A stretch of 64,000 bases of DNA from Actinoplanes italicus (GTDB lineage: Bacteria > Actinomycetota > Actinomycetes > Mycobacteriales > Micromonosporaceae), in assembly GCF_003001815.1 (NCBI RefSeq), contig NZ_PVMZ01000027.1:1-64000 (forward strand). The letters are read 5' to 3'. Under the pieces are notes generated by a model. It was not told the origin of the DNA, did no database searches, and saw only the letters and a list, made by a program, of their open reading frames with translations. Below, one piece after another: positions 7,466 through 16,482 of the stretch (position 1 is the first letter of the stretch; every line of letters begins with the position of its first letter). Position numbers and translations under genes: made by a program.

Positions 7466-8842
7466 TCAGGTTCCGGGCAGGCCGGCCAGCCCGGCGGCCA
7501 GGCCGAGAAGCGCACACACCCCGAGAACCCGCAGGACCGACCACTTCACCTTGAAGATCAGTACGGCGGCGATGACCGCGATGGCCACCGGCACCCAGCG
7601 GATGGTGCCGAACTGCGGCACCTGCAGATCGAACGGCCCCGTCGTCACGGTGCGAACCTCGGCGAACAGGGTGTGCACAGCGAAGTACAGACCCAGGTTG
7701 GCGATGACCCCGACGACGGCAGCGGTGATGCCGGTCAGCGCTGCGGACAGGGCGTGGTTGCCGCGCAGCCTCTCGACGTAGGGGGCGCCGAGCAGGATGA
7801 ACAGGAAGCAGGGCACGAACGTGACCCAGGTGGTGAGCAGGGAGGCGACGACGCCGGCGACCCAGGGGTCGAGGACGCCGGGGTTGTTGTAGGCGCCGAG
7901 GAACGCGACGAACTGGACCACCATGATCAGCGGTCCGGGCGTCGTCTCGGCCAGGGCGAGGCCGCGGACCATGTCACCGGCCGACAGCCAGGCGTAGTGC
8001 TCGACCGCCCGCTGGGCGACGAAGGCGAGGACGGCGTAGGCGCCGCCGAAGGTGACGACCGCGGTGCCGGAGAAGAACAGGCCCTGCTGGGTGTAGACGC
8101 TGCCGACGCCGGTGGTGACGGCGACCAGGGCGACGGGCACGAACCAGGCGATCAGGCCGATCAGCAGGATGGTGCCCGCCCGTTTCGCCGACGGCCGGTC
8201 GTGGTGCAACGCGTCGTCGGAGATCAGCGGCTCGGGGCCGTCACCGCCGCCGCCGTGACCGCCGCCGCTGGTCACCAGCTGTGGACGCCATCGGTGCAAC
8301 GCCCATCCGGCGGCGCCGGCCAGCGCGACGACGATCGGGAACGGCACGCCGAAAACGGCCAGCGCCACGAACGCCACGACGGCGAACCCGATGAGGATCC
8401 TGTTGTTGAGGGCGCGGCTGCCGACGCGCCACACCGCCTGGGCGACGATCGCGACCACGGCGGGGGCGAGTCCGGCGAACAGGGCGGTGACCACGGTGGT
8501 GTCGCCGTATCCGACGTAGACGGCCGACAGCGCCAGCAGCGCGATCATGCCGGGGAGCACGAACAGGGTGCCCGCGACGAGACCACCGCGCAGGCCGTTG
8601 AGCAGCCAGCCGACGTAGATGGCCAGCTGCTGGGCCTCGGGACCGGGCAACAGCATGCAGTAGTTGAGCGCGTGCAGGAACCGCTTCTGCCCGATCCAGC
8701 GGCGTTCGTCGACGAGGTGGCGTTGCATGACGGCGATCTGCCCGGCCGGGCCGCCGAACGTCTGCAGGCTGATGGCGAACCAGGCCCGCACGGCGTCACG
8801 GAACGGCACCACGTCGCGCTGGACCGGTTCGGTGGTGGTCAT
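7466..8842 (-). CDS. chrA: Chromate efflux transporter ChrA
   Basis: A 458-residue polytopic membrane protein of the CHR family, in the two-domain long form. Each half has the family signature: SLQTFGGPAGQIAVM with NYCMLLPGPEAQQLA in the N-terminal half, and TFGGAYAVLAFVAQ with ALAETTPGPLIMVVQF in the C-terminal half. It exports chromate from the cytoplasm using the proton-motive force. It is the last gene of the chromate operon: the chrB C-terminal gene ends 19 bp upstream. A hydrophilic His/Gly-rich loop (about residues 190-205, near GGGHGGGGDG) separates the two halves. Confidence 0.92.
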   Translation of the reverse strand: MTTTEPVQRDVVPFRDAVRAWFAISLQTFGGPAGQIAVMQRHLVDERRWIGQKRFLHALNYCMLLPGPEAQQLAIYVGWLLNGLRGGLVAGTLFVLPGMIALLALSAVYVGYGDTTVVTALFAGLAPAVVAIVAQAVWRVGSRALNNRILIGFAVVAFVALAVFGVPFPIVVALAGAAGWALHRWRPQLVTSGGGHGGGGDGPEPLISDDALHHDRPSAKRAGTILLIGLIAWFVPVALVAVTTGVGSVYTQQGLFFSGTAVVTFGGAYAVLAFVAQRAVEHYAWLSAGDMVRGLALAETTPGPLIMVVQFVAFLGAYNNPGVLDPWVAGVVASLLTTWVTFVPCFLFILLGAPYVERLRGNHALSAALTGITAAVVGVIANLGLYFAVHTLFAEVRTVTTGPFDLQVPQFGTIRWVPVAIAVIAAVLIFKVKWSVLRVLGVCALLGLAAGLAGLPGT

Positions 8843-8861
8843 CGGGTTCTTCCTCCGGTGC

Positions 8862-9293
8862 TCAGGCGGGCGGGCGGTCGAGCAGCAGTGCGCGCCGGTG
8901 GTACTCGTACAGGCCGTCGAACATCGGGCCGGTCAGCCGCAGGGTCTGCTCGTCGTCGCAGATCATCGACAGGCCGCGCAGGATGACGTCCAGGCCAGGG
9001 GCCTCGGGTGCGTCGAAGCGTTCGTCGTCGATGTCGGCCTCGTGCACGATCTCGGCGATCTTCCACAGCACCGGGTCATGCAGTTCGTACCGGCGCAGGA
9101 TGGTCTCGAACGTGCAGTCCCCGCCGTGATGGCCGAGGTCGACACCGCGCATGTCGAACGGTGTGGCGTCGGCGGTCACCGCCGACGGGTCCGTGACAAA
9201 GACGAACACCGCGTCGGGGTCGACGTGCCGACGGATCAGCCAGGCGCACGCGGCCCGGTCGATGTGCACGCCGGCGCGGGTGGCCCACTTCAT
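8862..9293 (-). CDS. Chromate resistance protein, ChrB C-terminal domain as a separate gene
   Basis: 143 residues that match only the C-terminal half of ChrB: KWATRAGVHIDRAACAWLIRRHVDP at the start, GGDCTFETILRRYELHDP in the middle, and a terminal YEYHRR block. In many bacteria ChrB is one ~300-residue protein and the chromate-sensing regulator of chrA. Here the two halves are separate genes overlapping by 4 bp (ATGA at 9290-9293), which keeps them translationally coupled. The two products probably act together. The conserved HIDR, CTFE and HD positions are intact, so the split looks functional. Confidence 0.85.
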   Translation of the reverse strand: MKWATRAGVHIDRAACAWLIRRHVDPDAVFVFVTDPSAVTADATPFDMRGVDLGHHGGDCTFETILRRYELHDPVLWKIAEIVHEADIDDERFDAPEAPGLDVILRGLSMICDDEQTLRLTGPMFDGLYEYHRRALLLDRPPA

Positions 9294-9799
9294 GCCCGCT
9301 CCTCGGTGGCGCTGTCCAGGATGTCGGTGCCGACCAGCGCCTGCACGGCCGCGCGGGCGGCGTCACGCTCCGCGGGCGGGAAGAAGTCACGGCGCCCGAT
9401 GCGGTGCAACTCGCTGCGCAACCGGCGTACCGCCCGCGTCCGCTCGGCGCCGGAACCCGCCTGCGCGCCGACGGCTTCGTCGATCACGGCCTGATACTCC
9501 GCGGCCCGGGCGATGCGCATGCCGGTGGCGATCTGCTGCTCCTGACCGGTGGTGGTCGGCCTGCCGAGCCAGACCATCGCCGTGCCGTCGGCTTCGGTGA
9601 TCTCGTCGGCGATCCAGTCGAACTGCTCCCGGGTGCGCGCGTCCGCCGGCAGGGCGACCAGGCCGTCACCGAGGCGGGCGACGCCGAGGCGTTCCAGCTT
9701 GCGCCACACGGCGATCCGCGGGCGTGACGGCTCACGTGGGATCCGGTACGCGAGCAGCACCCACTGTCCGATTCCGTCGTCTCGTCGCGCCGACATCAT
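9290..9799 (-). CDS. Chromate resistance regulator, ChrB N-terminal domain
   Basis: 169 residues matching the N-terminal half of ChrB: WVLLAYRIPREPSRPRIAVWRKLERLGV, followed by LGDGLVALPADART. This half is the winged-helix-like part implicated in DNA binding in ChrB regulators. Start chosen at ATG 9799 (a second ATG follows at 9796), preceded by a G-rich stretch. It is first in the operon chrB-N, chrB-C, chrA, and a short palindrome sits just upstream at 9826-9839. The C-terminal region (residues ~110-165) is helical and charged. Confidence 0.82.
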   Translation of the reverse strand: MMSARRDDGIGQWVLLAYRIPREPSRPRIAVWRKLERLGVARLGDGLVALPADARTREQFDWIADEITEADGTAMVWLGRPTTTGQEQQIATGMRIARAAEYQAVIDEAVGAQAGSGAERTRAVRRLRSELHRIGRRDFFPPAERDAARAAVQALVGTDILDSATEERA

Positions 9800-9825
9800 G
9801 GTCAACCACCCCCTGCCACACGAAT

Positions 9826-9839
9826 GTAACCACGGTTAC
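9826..9839. promoter_or_regulatory. Palindrome upstream of the chromate operon
   Basis: GTAACC-AC-GGTTAC, 6-bp perfect arms, lies 27 bp upstream of the first chr gene start. It is a candidate ChrB operator or part of the promoter. Support is position and symmetry only. The rest of 9840-10044 shows no gene. Confidence 0.45.
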
Positions 9840-10044
9840 TCGTTCAGTGGCAAACGGTTGGGTCACGGATCGGCACCTGACCGGCCGCGGTCTGGAAGCG
9901 GAACCGGCCGACGAGCGTCTGCAGGCGGCCGCCCAGGGCGGACAGCCCCACGGCCGCTGCTGGCCGAGTCCGAGATTCTTGACGCCAAGGTCGGGAGCGG
10001 AGCGCCCCTGCCGGCAATGCACCGATCCTGACATGATCGCCGTC

Positions 10045-11334
10045 ATGTCGATGACTCGCCGCCATGTCCTGAGCGCCGGCGCCGCCGCACTCACCGCCGC
10101 CGCTGCCGGATGCGACCGCGACGTGAGCGTTCGGCAAGGTGAGCCCAAATCCGTCGGCGGTACGGGTGGCGGGGTGGCCGCTGCAGCGACACCCGCCTAC
10201 GTCGCGCCACTCACGGCGGTGCTGACCAAGTACCTGAAGCCGACCACGGCGAACCCGAAGCATCCCACGTACGCCGGGGCCGCCCTGGTCGTCATGGTCA
10301 ACAACGCGACGACGGCGAGCCTCGCTGTCGGGCACGCACTGCGCTACGGCGCCGGACCGGTCGAACTCGCCCCGGCGAAGCGGGTCGCGATGCGTACCGA
10401 CTCGATCTTCGACCTGGCCTCGCTGACCAAGGTCTACGTATCGGTGCTGCTGCTGCAACAGGTCGACAAAGGCAAGATCAACCTGGGTGCTCCGGTCGTC
10501 CACTATCTGCCCGGCTTCACCGGCGCCAACAAGAACAAGGTCACCGTACGCATGCTGCTGACCCACACCAGCGGCCTGCCCGTCGGGGCCACCGGGGTGA
10601 AGGGCCTGAGCGCCGCCGCCCAGCGGGCGAAAGTGCTGGCCACACCCTTGGTCGGCGGCGCGGTGCCCGGCAAGACGTTCCGCTACTCGAGCGTCGGGCT
10701 GATGGTCGCCGCCCAGCTCGTCGAGAAGGTCACCGGGCAGAGCCTCGAGGCTGCCCTCAAGACCGGCATCACCGCCCCGATGGGCTCGACCACGACCGGG
10801 TTCACCCCGCTGAAGTGGCTCAGCAAGGCCGACCAGGCCGCCAGGCTGGCCGCCACCGACGCCCGCACCTCCCGCGGCCTGCTGCGCGGCGTCGTCCACG
10901 ACGACATCGCAGCCCAGATGGGCGGAGCCATCGGCAGCGCGGGCCTGTTCGGCACCGCCCGCGACGTCGCCCTGATCGGACAGATGCTGCTCGCCGGCGG
11001 CGTCTACAGCGGCAAGCGGCTGCTCTCGGCCACAATCGTCCAGCAGATGCTGACCAACCACAACGCCGGCCTGCCCGCCGTCGACCCGGAGCGCCCCGGC
11101 CGCCCTTCCCACCACGGTCTCGGAGTGACGCTCGCGCAGCCGTGGTTCATGGGCGCGCTGTCATCGCCCACCACCTTCGGTCACACCGGCTTCACCGGCA
11201 CGTCCCTACTGATCGACCCCCGCCGCAAACTGGTCGTCTCGCTGATGACCAACCGCGCCCATCCGAACTGGAACTGGGCGAACCCCGACCCGATGCGCGC
11301 CGAGATCGCCAACGTGCTCGCCAAACACCTCTGA
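10045..11334 (+). CDS. Class C beta-lactamase-like serine hydrolase, Tat lipoprotein
   Basis: A ~429-residue exported member of the serine beta-lactamase / penicillin-binding fold (family VIII esterases, beta-lactamase class C). The active-site SxxK is SLTK in DLASLTKVY, the second motif is YSS (FRYSSVGLM) and the third is HTG in GHTGFTGTS. The N-terminus has twin arginine plus a lipobox (MTRRHVLSAG...AAAAGC), so it should be a Tat-exported lipoprotein on the outer face of the membrane. ATGs at 10033, 10045 and 10051 are all in frame; 10045 or 10051 fits the signal peptide best. Hydrolysis of a beta-lactam, ester or peptide is possible; the substrate is not readable. Confidence 0.82.
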   Translation: MSMTRRHVLSAGAAALTAAAAGCDRDVSVRQGEPKSVGGTGGGVAAAATPAYVAPLTAVLTKYLKPTTANPKHPTYAGAALVVMVNNATTASLAVGHALRYGAGPVELAPAKRVAMRTDSIFDLASLTKVYVSVLLLQQVDKGKINLGAPVVHYLPGFTGANKNKVTVRMLLTHTSGLPVGATGVKGLSAAAQRAKVLATPLVGGAVPGKTFRYSSVGLMVAAQLVEKVTGQSLEAALKTGITAPMGSTTTGFTPLKWLSKADQAARLAATDARTSRGLLRGVVHDDIAAQMGGAIGSAGLFGTARDVALIGQMLLAGGVYSGKRLLSATIVQQMLTNHNAGLPAVDPERPGRPSHHGLGVTLAQPWFMGALSSPTTFGHTGFTGTSLLIDPRRKLVVSLMTNRAHPNWNWANPDPMRAEIANVLAKHL

Positions 11335-11412
11335 CCGGCGGAGCAGCGACATCGCCGACACCCGTCGTACGCCGTAGCCCTATCCCACGGCTCTCGAGGC
11401 GAAACGACGCGA

Positions 11413-11589
11413 TCACGGCGAGGTGGTCAAGGCCGCATGCAGCACAGCCGCCACGACGGCCAACGACAACAGGAACGCTGCCGATGTCAGCCGGTCATGA
11501 AGTTCGGGATTGCTGGCCAGTGGCCGCTGCAGGACTAGCCACGTGGTGCCGCCGAACAGGGTCATCATCAGAGTCACGAGAACGATCAC
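11413..11589 (-). CDS. Small membrane protein (58 aa)
   Basis: GTG start at 11589 with GGAGG eight bases upstream. The product has two hydrophobic helices (IVLVTLMMTLFGGTTWLVL and LTSAAFLLSLAVVAAVLHAAL) separated by a short polar turn (NPELHD). It belongs to no family I can name. The longer open frame upstream has no ribosome site and is not needed. The gene stands between the hydrolase and a decayed transporter gene. Confidence 0.55.
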   Translation of the reverse strand: MIVLVTLMMTLFGGTTWLVLQRPLASNPELHDRLTSAAFLLSLAVVAAVLHAALTTSP

Positions 11590-11695
11590 GGTGGAACCTC
11601 CGCTGATCGGAGCCGACGACCTTCTCCTTCCCGGCTCGGCGCACAGCCGGCCACGGCAGGCGGAACGGACGGCGAACGCCATCCGTCATCCGCTG

Positions 11696-12424
11696 TCAGA
11701 CGTTCTCGAGTACGCGTTCCGGCTGGCCGGTGGTTGCGGTCTTCTGAGCGCGTTCGTGCCGGATCGGGATGGTCACGCCGAGGGTCAGCATGGCGGCGCC
11801 GAGCAGGATGAACGCCACCGCGACCGGGGCACGCCACGGGTCGCTCAGGTAGACGGCGGCGAACCACAACCGGCTCTCGCCGCCGTTGAAGATCATGAAC
11901 AGTGGGACGAGGGATCCAGCACAGCGTCCACAACGCGGTGACCAGCGCCGACTTGCCCTTGGGCAGCTTCGCCGCCGTCGACGTGCGCTTGGTGGAGGCC
12001 AGGGTGACCGTGCCGCCGCCGCGCATGGCGGCGAGCAGTTCCGGGCCGGTGGCTCGCAGGCGCCGAACGGCTCGGCGTCCGCCCCAGACGGTGAGCAGCG
12101 CATCAAGTCGCGCGACCAGGTGCGCAGCTCCTTCGCCGCGACTGTGCCGGTCGCGCCGCGAGCGGCGAGACGGTCCAGCACCGACCCGGACGCGCCGCTG
12201 CCCTTCGGCGCCCACTGCGACGGCCGGGTGGTGATACGCCGGACCAGCAACCGCGCCCAGAGCACGAGCACACCGGCGATCAGCACGACCAGCCCGCCGA
12301 GCGCGGCCGCGACCAGCGCCCAGTCGCCGCGCCCGGCGGCCTCGACCGCGACCAGGCCCCACGACGACGGCAGCCAGTGCAGCACCGTGGCGAAGCGCGG
12401 CGGGAAACCGTACGTCAGGATCAA
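11696..12424 (-). pseudogene. Decayed ABC-2-type permease / membrane protein
   Basis: From 12424 the frame reads GFPPRFATVLHWLPSSWG, a long hydrophobic helix, then VAAKELRTWSRDLMR. This is the middle of an actinobacterial ABC-type exporter permease, where xELRTWxRDxxR is common. The N-terminal half is missing. Near 12115 the coding frame shifts (next stretch RATGPELLAAMRGGGT...LVTALWTLCWI), and near 11895 it returns (PLFMIFNGGESRLWFAAVYLSD) before a last helix and the stop. At least two frame changes plus a missing start make a functional product unlikely. The second part may derive from a different membrane gene. Confidence 0.55.
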
Positions 12425-12485
12425 CGCGCGCCGATTCTATGCGGACATGGAGCCCCCGATGTGCCCCGCCGGAGCGGGGCTGCGC

Positions 12486-13256
12486 TCAGCCGCCGTGGTC
12501 CTGCCGGTGGCCGATGGACTGCTGGATCCAGCCGTCGACCTGCCGCGTCCAGTCGATCGAGTCGCTGGAGACGTGGTCGACGGTGTAACGGCCGAGACCG
12601 TCGCCGCGCCTGTCGAACTCCAGGATCACCTCGACGGTGTACGGGGTGGTCACGAACGTCAGCTCGACCTCGTTGACCGCGTGCGAGTACTGGGGCGCGG
12701 CGACGTACTCGATCTCCTGGTAGAACGGCAGCGTCTGCGGGGCTCCGGCGATCTCCCCGTACTCCAGATCCGCGCTCTTGAACCGGAAGCCGAGCTGATT
12801 GAACGCGTCCAGGATCCGCTGCTGCACGGGCAGCGGGTTGACCATGATCGCGTCGAGGTCGCCCTTGTCCACGGCCCGGGCGATGGAGACCTCGGTACTC
12901 ACGCCCATCACCATGCCGTGCAACGGCTGGCCGTACACGGCGGTGATCGGTGTCTCCCACGGCAGCTCCAGCTGGAACGGCACCGACAGGTCCGTCCCCT
13001 CGGCCAGGCGGATCGGCCCGCTGACGATCACCCGGTGGAACTCACCGGTGGCCACCTCGCCGTACTCACCGCCCTCGACCTCCATGCGGGTCACCAGTGC
13101 CAAGGTGATGTGCTCGATGTCCACGTCGTGCCCGCCGCCGGTCAGGTTCACCTCACCGGACACCAGCCCACCGGGGTAGGCGTCCGGGTTCGACAGCACC
13201 GTGTCGACGGTGGGGCCGCCGACGCCGAACGCGCCGAGCATCCTCTTGAAGACCAC
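12486..13256 (-). CDS. spo0M: Sporulation-control protein Spo0M family
   Basis: 256 residues with the arrestin-like Spo0M signature: VVFKRMLGAFGVGGPTVDTVL at the start, PGGLVSGEVNLTGGGHDVDI next, and ALVTRMEVEGGEYG soon after. Family members are soluble, form a two-lobed beta-sandwich and modulate sporulation or development, probably through protein contacts. I place the start at GTG 13256 because GGAGGAG lies at the correct distance. ATGs upstream add about a dozen unrelated residues. Same strand and just downstream of two CNNM/CorC-type genes, possibly co-transcribed (70-bp gap). Confidence 0.85.
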   Translation of the reverse strand: MVFKRMLGAFGVGGPTVDTVLSNPDAYPGGLVSGEVNLTGGGHDVDIEHITLALVTRMEVEGGEYGEVATGEFHRVIVSGPIRLAEGTDLSVPFQLELPWETPITAVYGQPLHGMVMGVSTEVSIARAVDKGDLDAIMVNPLPVQQRILDAFNQLGFRFKSADLEYGEIAGAPQTLPFYQEIEYVAAPQYSHAVNEVELTFVTTPYTVEVILEFDRRGDGLGRYTVDHVSSDSIDWTRQVDGWIQQSIGHRQDHGG

Positions 13257-13326
13257 GTCTTTCTCCTCCATGAGAGCGGGGTGGACCTGCATCCGCCCGG
13301 CCGGGTTTCCGCCGGCCTGGCGGAAC

Positions 13327-14403
13327 TCAGCGAGCGGTTCCGGTGCGGCCGGCGCGCCGTGCCGCGTCGACGACCGGGTCGGTCTCGTCGTCGAACTGGC
13401 CGATCACCTGTTCCAGCAGGTCCTCCAGCGTGACCAGGCCGATCACGCTGGTCGCGTCGGACACCAGGGCGAGGTGGCTGCGTCGTTGCCGCATCGCCGC
13501 GACAGCGTCCAGGACGCTGGTGTCGGCCGGCAGCGGCAGCGGAGCGGTCATCAGCTCCTGTGCCGTGACGGATCCGCCGGTGGCGACGGCTTTGGCCGCC
13601 TCGCGGACGTGGACGACGCCGACGATCGTCCCGGCACGGTCGGTCACCGGCAGCCGGGATCGGCCGGTCTCGGTGCTGCGCACCTCCACAGCGCGGGCGT
13701 CGGCGTCGGCGGGCACGTCCAGGATCTGCGCGGTCGGAACCATCACCTGGCGTACGGTCATCGACTGCACCTTCAGCATCGCCGACAGCAGTTCGTGTTC
13801 CGCGTCCTCGATGGTGCCGTGTTCCTTCGACGTCTCCAGCAGCATGCGTAACTGGTCGGCGTTGTGCACCTGCGCCAGCTCGTCCTGCGGGGTCACCTTG
13901 ATCAGCCGCAGGCAGGCGTTGGCCAGCCCGTTGAGGGCGACCAGCACGGGCCGCAGGACGGTGGTGAACCCGACGAACGGGATCGCCAGGATCTGCGCCG
14001 AGCTCTCCGGGTGGCTGATCGCCCACGACTTGGGCGCCATCTCCCCCACGACGACGTGCAGGAACCCGACCAGGGCGACGGCGAGGATGAACGCCACCAC
14101 GTACGCCGCGTCGCCGGGCAGGCCGACCGCGGTGAACACCGGTTCGAGAAGATGCGCCACGGTCGGCTTGGCCAGGGCGCCCAGGCCGAGGGTGCACAGG
14201 GTGATGCCGAGCTGCGCGCCGGCCAGCGTCATCGACAGCTGCCGGGTCCCGGCCAGCGCCGCGCGGGCGCCCCGCGAACCGTCACCGGCGGCGGTCTCGA
14301 GCCGGTGCCGCTTCGCGGCGACCAGCGCGAACTCGGCGGCGACGAAGAAGCCGTTGAGCGCCAGCAGCACCACGGAGACGATCAGCGACCAGGTGGTGCT
14401 CAT
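13327..14403 (-). CDS. CNNM/CorC-type membrane protein, DUF21 plus CBS pair
   Basis: 358 residues. The N-terminal DUF21/CNNM membrane domain spans ~1-190 (ALNGFFVAAEFALVAAKRHRLE, AQLGITLCTLGLGALA, VVVGEMAPKSWAI). A CBS pair follows at ~205-335 (VMVPTAQI, SRLPVTDRAGTIVGVVHVRE, LALVSDATSVIGLVTLEDLLEQVIG). The C-terminal CorC_HlyC transporter-associated domain seen in its neighbour is lacking. Such proteins are linked to magnesium or other divalent-cation export and are often misnamed haemolysins. The start overlaps the stop of the upstream gene by 4 bp (ATGA at 14400-14403), so the pair is translationally coupled. Confidence 0.88.
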   Translation of the reverse strand: MSTTWSLIVSVVLLALNGFFVAAEFALVAAKRHRLETAAGDGSRGARAALAGTRQLSMTLAGAQLGITLCTLGLGALAKPTVAHLLEPVFTAVGLPGDAAYVVAFILAVALVGFLHVVVGEMAPKSWAISHPESSAQILAIPFVGFTTVLRPVLVALNGLANACLRLIKVTPQDELAQVHNADQLRMLLETSKEHGTIEDAEHELLSAMLKVQSMTVRQVMVPTAQILDVPADADARAVEVRSTETGRSRLPVTDRAGTIVGVVHVREAAKAVATGGSVTAQELMTAPLPLPADTSVLDAVAAMRQRRSHLALVSDATSVIGLVTLEDLLEQVIGQFDDETDPVVDAARRAGRTGTAR

Positions 14404-15764
14404 GCGGACACCTGCCCCTCGGCGTGGTCGTGGACGACGGTGAGGGCGACCCGGTCGGGGACGAGGCGGCGTACGGCCACGACCGTCAGCCGGGCCACGC
14501 CCCGCGACACGGGTTGGCCGTCGGCGTCGACGCCCGGCGGCAGCGGGACGTCGACCTGCTCACGGGCCGCCGGAAGGTGGCCGAGCCGGGCCAGGATCAG
14601 GCCGGACACGGTGTCGTACATGTCGTGCTCGGGCAGCCGGACGCCGGTGGCGTCGGCGATCTCGTCGATCCGGGCGCGGCCCGGGATCAGCCAGGCGCCG
14701 TCGCCGTCGGCCTCGATGACCGGCTCGGGCAGGTCGTCCTCGTCGCGGATGTCGCCGACCAGTTCCTCGGCGACGTCCTCGAGGGTGATGATGCCGGCGA
14801 AGCCACCGAACTCGTCGACGACGATCGCCATCTGCCGGTGTGCGCTCTTCAACGCCTCCAGCACCTCGGGCAGTCGTACCGAGTCGGGCAGCGCCACCGG
14901 CGCGGTGGCCAGCGATCCCACGGTGGTGGTGGGCCGGGCGGCCGGGTCGAGGGTGACCACGTCGGCGATGGAGACCACGCCGATGACGTCGTCGACGCCG
15001 GAACCGATCACCGGGAACCGGGAGTGGCCGGTGTCGAGCAGTTCGACGACCCGCGAGGCCGGCTCGCTCGCGCCGATCGTGGTGACGTCCACCCGGGGAC
15101 GCATCGCCTCGGCCGCCGTCCGGTCCCGGAAGTCCAGGCCGTGGTCGAGGAGCCGGGCCGCACGCTCGTCGAGGTCACCCTCGCTGCTGGCGTTGGCGAT
15201 GATCCGGTCGAGGTCCTCGGTGGTGGCGCCCTGCGGCAGCTCCTCGATCGGTTCGATGCCGATGGCACGCAGCAGCCGGTTGGCGGTGGCGTCGAACACC
15301 CGGATCAGCGGGCCGACCACGGCCAGGTAGATCAGCGTGGAGCGCGACAGGGCCCGCGCGAGCGTCTCCGGTTTGGCGATGGCGAGGTTCTTCGGCGCCA
15401 GCTCGCCGAGCACCATCTGCACCACGGTCGCGAACAGCAGCGCGAACACCATCGAGATCGTCTTGCTGACCGTCTCGGACATCCCGGCCATACCGAGCAG
15501 GTCGGCGGTGCCGCGGCCCAGGTAGGGCTCGGCGACATAACCGGCCAGCAGCGCGGTGACGGTGATGCCGACCTGCGCGCCGGACAACACGAACGACAGT
15601 CGCTGCGTCACTCGCAGAGCACGCACGGCCGCGGGGTCGCCGTCGTCGGCCATCGTGCGCAGCTTCTCGCGGTCGACGGCGACGTAGGCGAACTCCTGCG
15701 CCACGAAGTAGCCGGTCGCGGCGGTCAGCAGGACGATGACGAGAACACCGATGGCGATCAGCAC
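14400..15764 (-). CDS. CNNM/CorC-type membrane protein, DUF21-CBS-CorC_HlyC
   Basis: 454 residues in the full family order. A DUF21 membrane domain occupies ~1-200 (TGYFVAQEFAYVAVDREKL, AQVGITVTALLAGYVAEP, VLGELAPKNLAIAKPE). A CBS pair lies at ~215-340 (SRFPVIGSGVDDVIGVVSIADV, MAIVVDEFGGFAGIITLEDVAEELVG). A C-terminal CorC_HlyC domain follows at ~350-435 (GDGAWLIPGRARIDEIADATG). It is first of a two-gene coupled pair, suggesting the two products form a heteromer in divalent-cation handling. It is divergent from a MerR regulator 158 bp away. Confidence 0.9.
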   Translation of the reverse strand: MLIAIGVLVIVLLTAATGYFVAQEFAYVAVDREKLRTMADDGDPAAVRALRVTQRLSFVLSGAQVGITVTALLAGYVAEPYLGRGTADLLGMAGMSETVSKTISMVFALLFATVVQMVLGELAPKNLAIAKPETLARALSRSTLIYLAVVGPLIRVFDATANRLLRAIGIEPIEELPQGATTEDLDRIIANASSEGDLDERAARLLDHGLDFRDRTAAEAMRPRVDVTTIGASEPASRVVELLDTGHSRFPVIGSGVDDVIGVVSIADVVTLDPAARPTTTVGSLATAPVALPDSVRLPEVLEALKSAHRQMAIVVDEFGGFAGIITLEDVAEELVGDIRDEDDLPEPVIEADGDGAWLIPGRARIDEIADATGVRLPEHDMYDTVSGLILARLGHLPAAREQVDVPLPPGVDADGQPVSRGVARLTVVAVRRLVPDRVALTVVHDHAEGQVSA

Positions 15765-15922
15765 GGGAGATCACCGCCCTCGCGGCGTCCCTCGCGGGGA
15801 ACATGGGGCCGGGTCACGCCCGGCCATGTACTACAACCTTCGACAGCACCATCTGACACTGTCGCAAACTAACACGTACAACTGTATGGTTGCTGAAAGC
15901 TGATCTTCGGGAGGTCGACCGG

Positions 15923-16315
15923 TTGAGCAACCTGATGCGCATCGGAGAACTCGCGGCCCAGGCAGGCGTCAGCACCCGCACCGTCGACTACTACACCCAG
16001 CTCGGCCTGCTGCGGACCGCCGAACGCACCGGCGGCGGGTTCCGCCTCTACGACCCCGCGGCCGCCGACACCATCGCCACGATCAGACAGCTCGAAGACC
16101 ACGGTGTCAGCCTGCAGACCATCGCGGCCGCACTCAACGGGGCGGGCGACACGGACCTCACCGCGACGCTGAGCGACCTGGCGGCCGGGCTGGAGGCTTT
16201 GCGGCAGGCAGCCGCGAACGCCCCGCACTCTCAGGCGCTTCTCACCCTGATCAGCGCCCGCGCTCGCGCCCTGATCGACCTGGCCCTGTCCATCGCCGAC
16301 CCACCACTCGCCTGA
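15923..16315 (+). CDS. MerR-family transcriptional regulator
   Basis: 130 residues with an N-terminal MerR winged helix: LMRIGELAAQAGVSTRTVDYYTQLGLL then RTGGGFRLYDP, followed by a coiled-coil dimerisation helix. There is no C-terminal metal-site cysteine cluster or large ligand domain, so the inducer is unknown. I choose TTG 15923 because GGGAGG lies 8 bases upstream; ATG 15935 is an alternative. It is divergent from the CNNM pair and may regulate it, but nothing proves this. Confidence 0.82.
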   Translation: MSNLMRIGELAAQAGVSTRTVDYYTQLGLLRTAERTGGGFRLYDPAAADTIATIRQLEDHGVSLQTIAAALNGAGDTDLTATLSDLAAGLEALRQAAANAPHSQALLTLISARARALIDLALSIADPPLA

Positions 16316-16482
16316 CCAGCGGTCAACTGCCGCATCCGATCCCCGAGCCGGGACACGGCGTGTAGGCCAGACTGGGAACCAGCGGCGGTGGAGCTGGGAT
16401 TGGCCGGCGCCGCTGCGGGATATTGACATCACGGGTTGCCAGGGGTGATCCGAAAGGGCCCGTCGGTTTGCCGGAGGCTGTC

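Noticed and set aside
7421..8986. Plus-strand 521-codon frame opposite chrA
   Set aside because: Composition is Gly/Asp/Gln/Arg-rich antisense; the minus strand encodes a complete chromate transporter.
9840..10030. Small RNA or extra gene between the chromate operon and the beta-lactamase-like gene
   Set aside because: Only weak open frames extending neighbouring genes; no hairpin or promoter I could support.
13864..15872. Long plus-strand frames opposite the CNNM/CorC genes
   Set aside because: Antisense shadows caused by high GC at third positions; no family motif or ribosome site.
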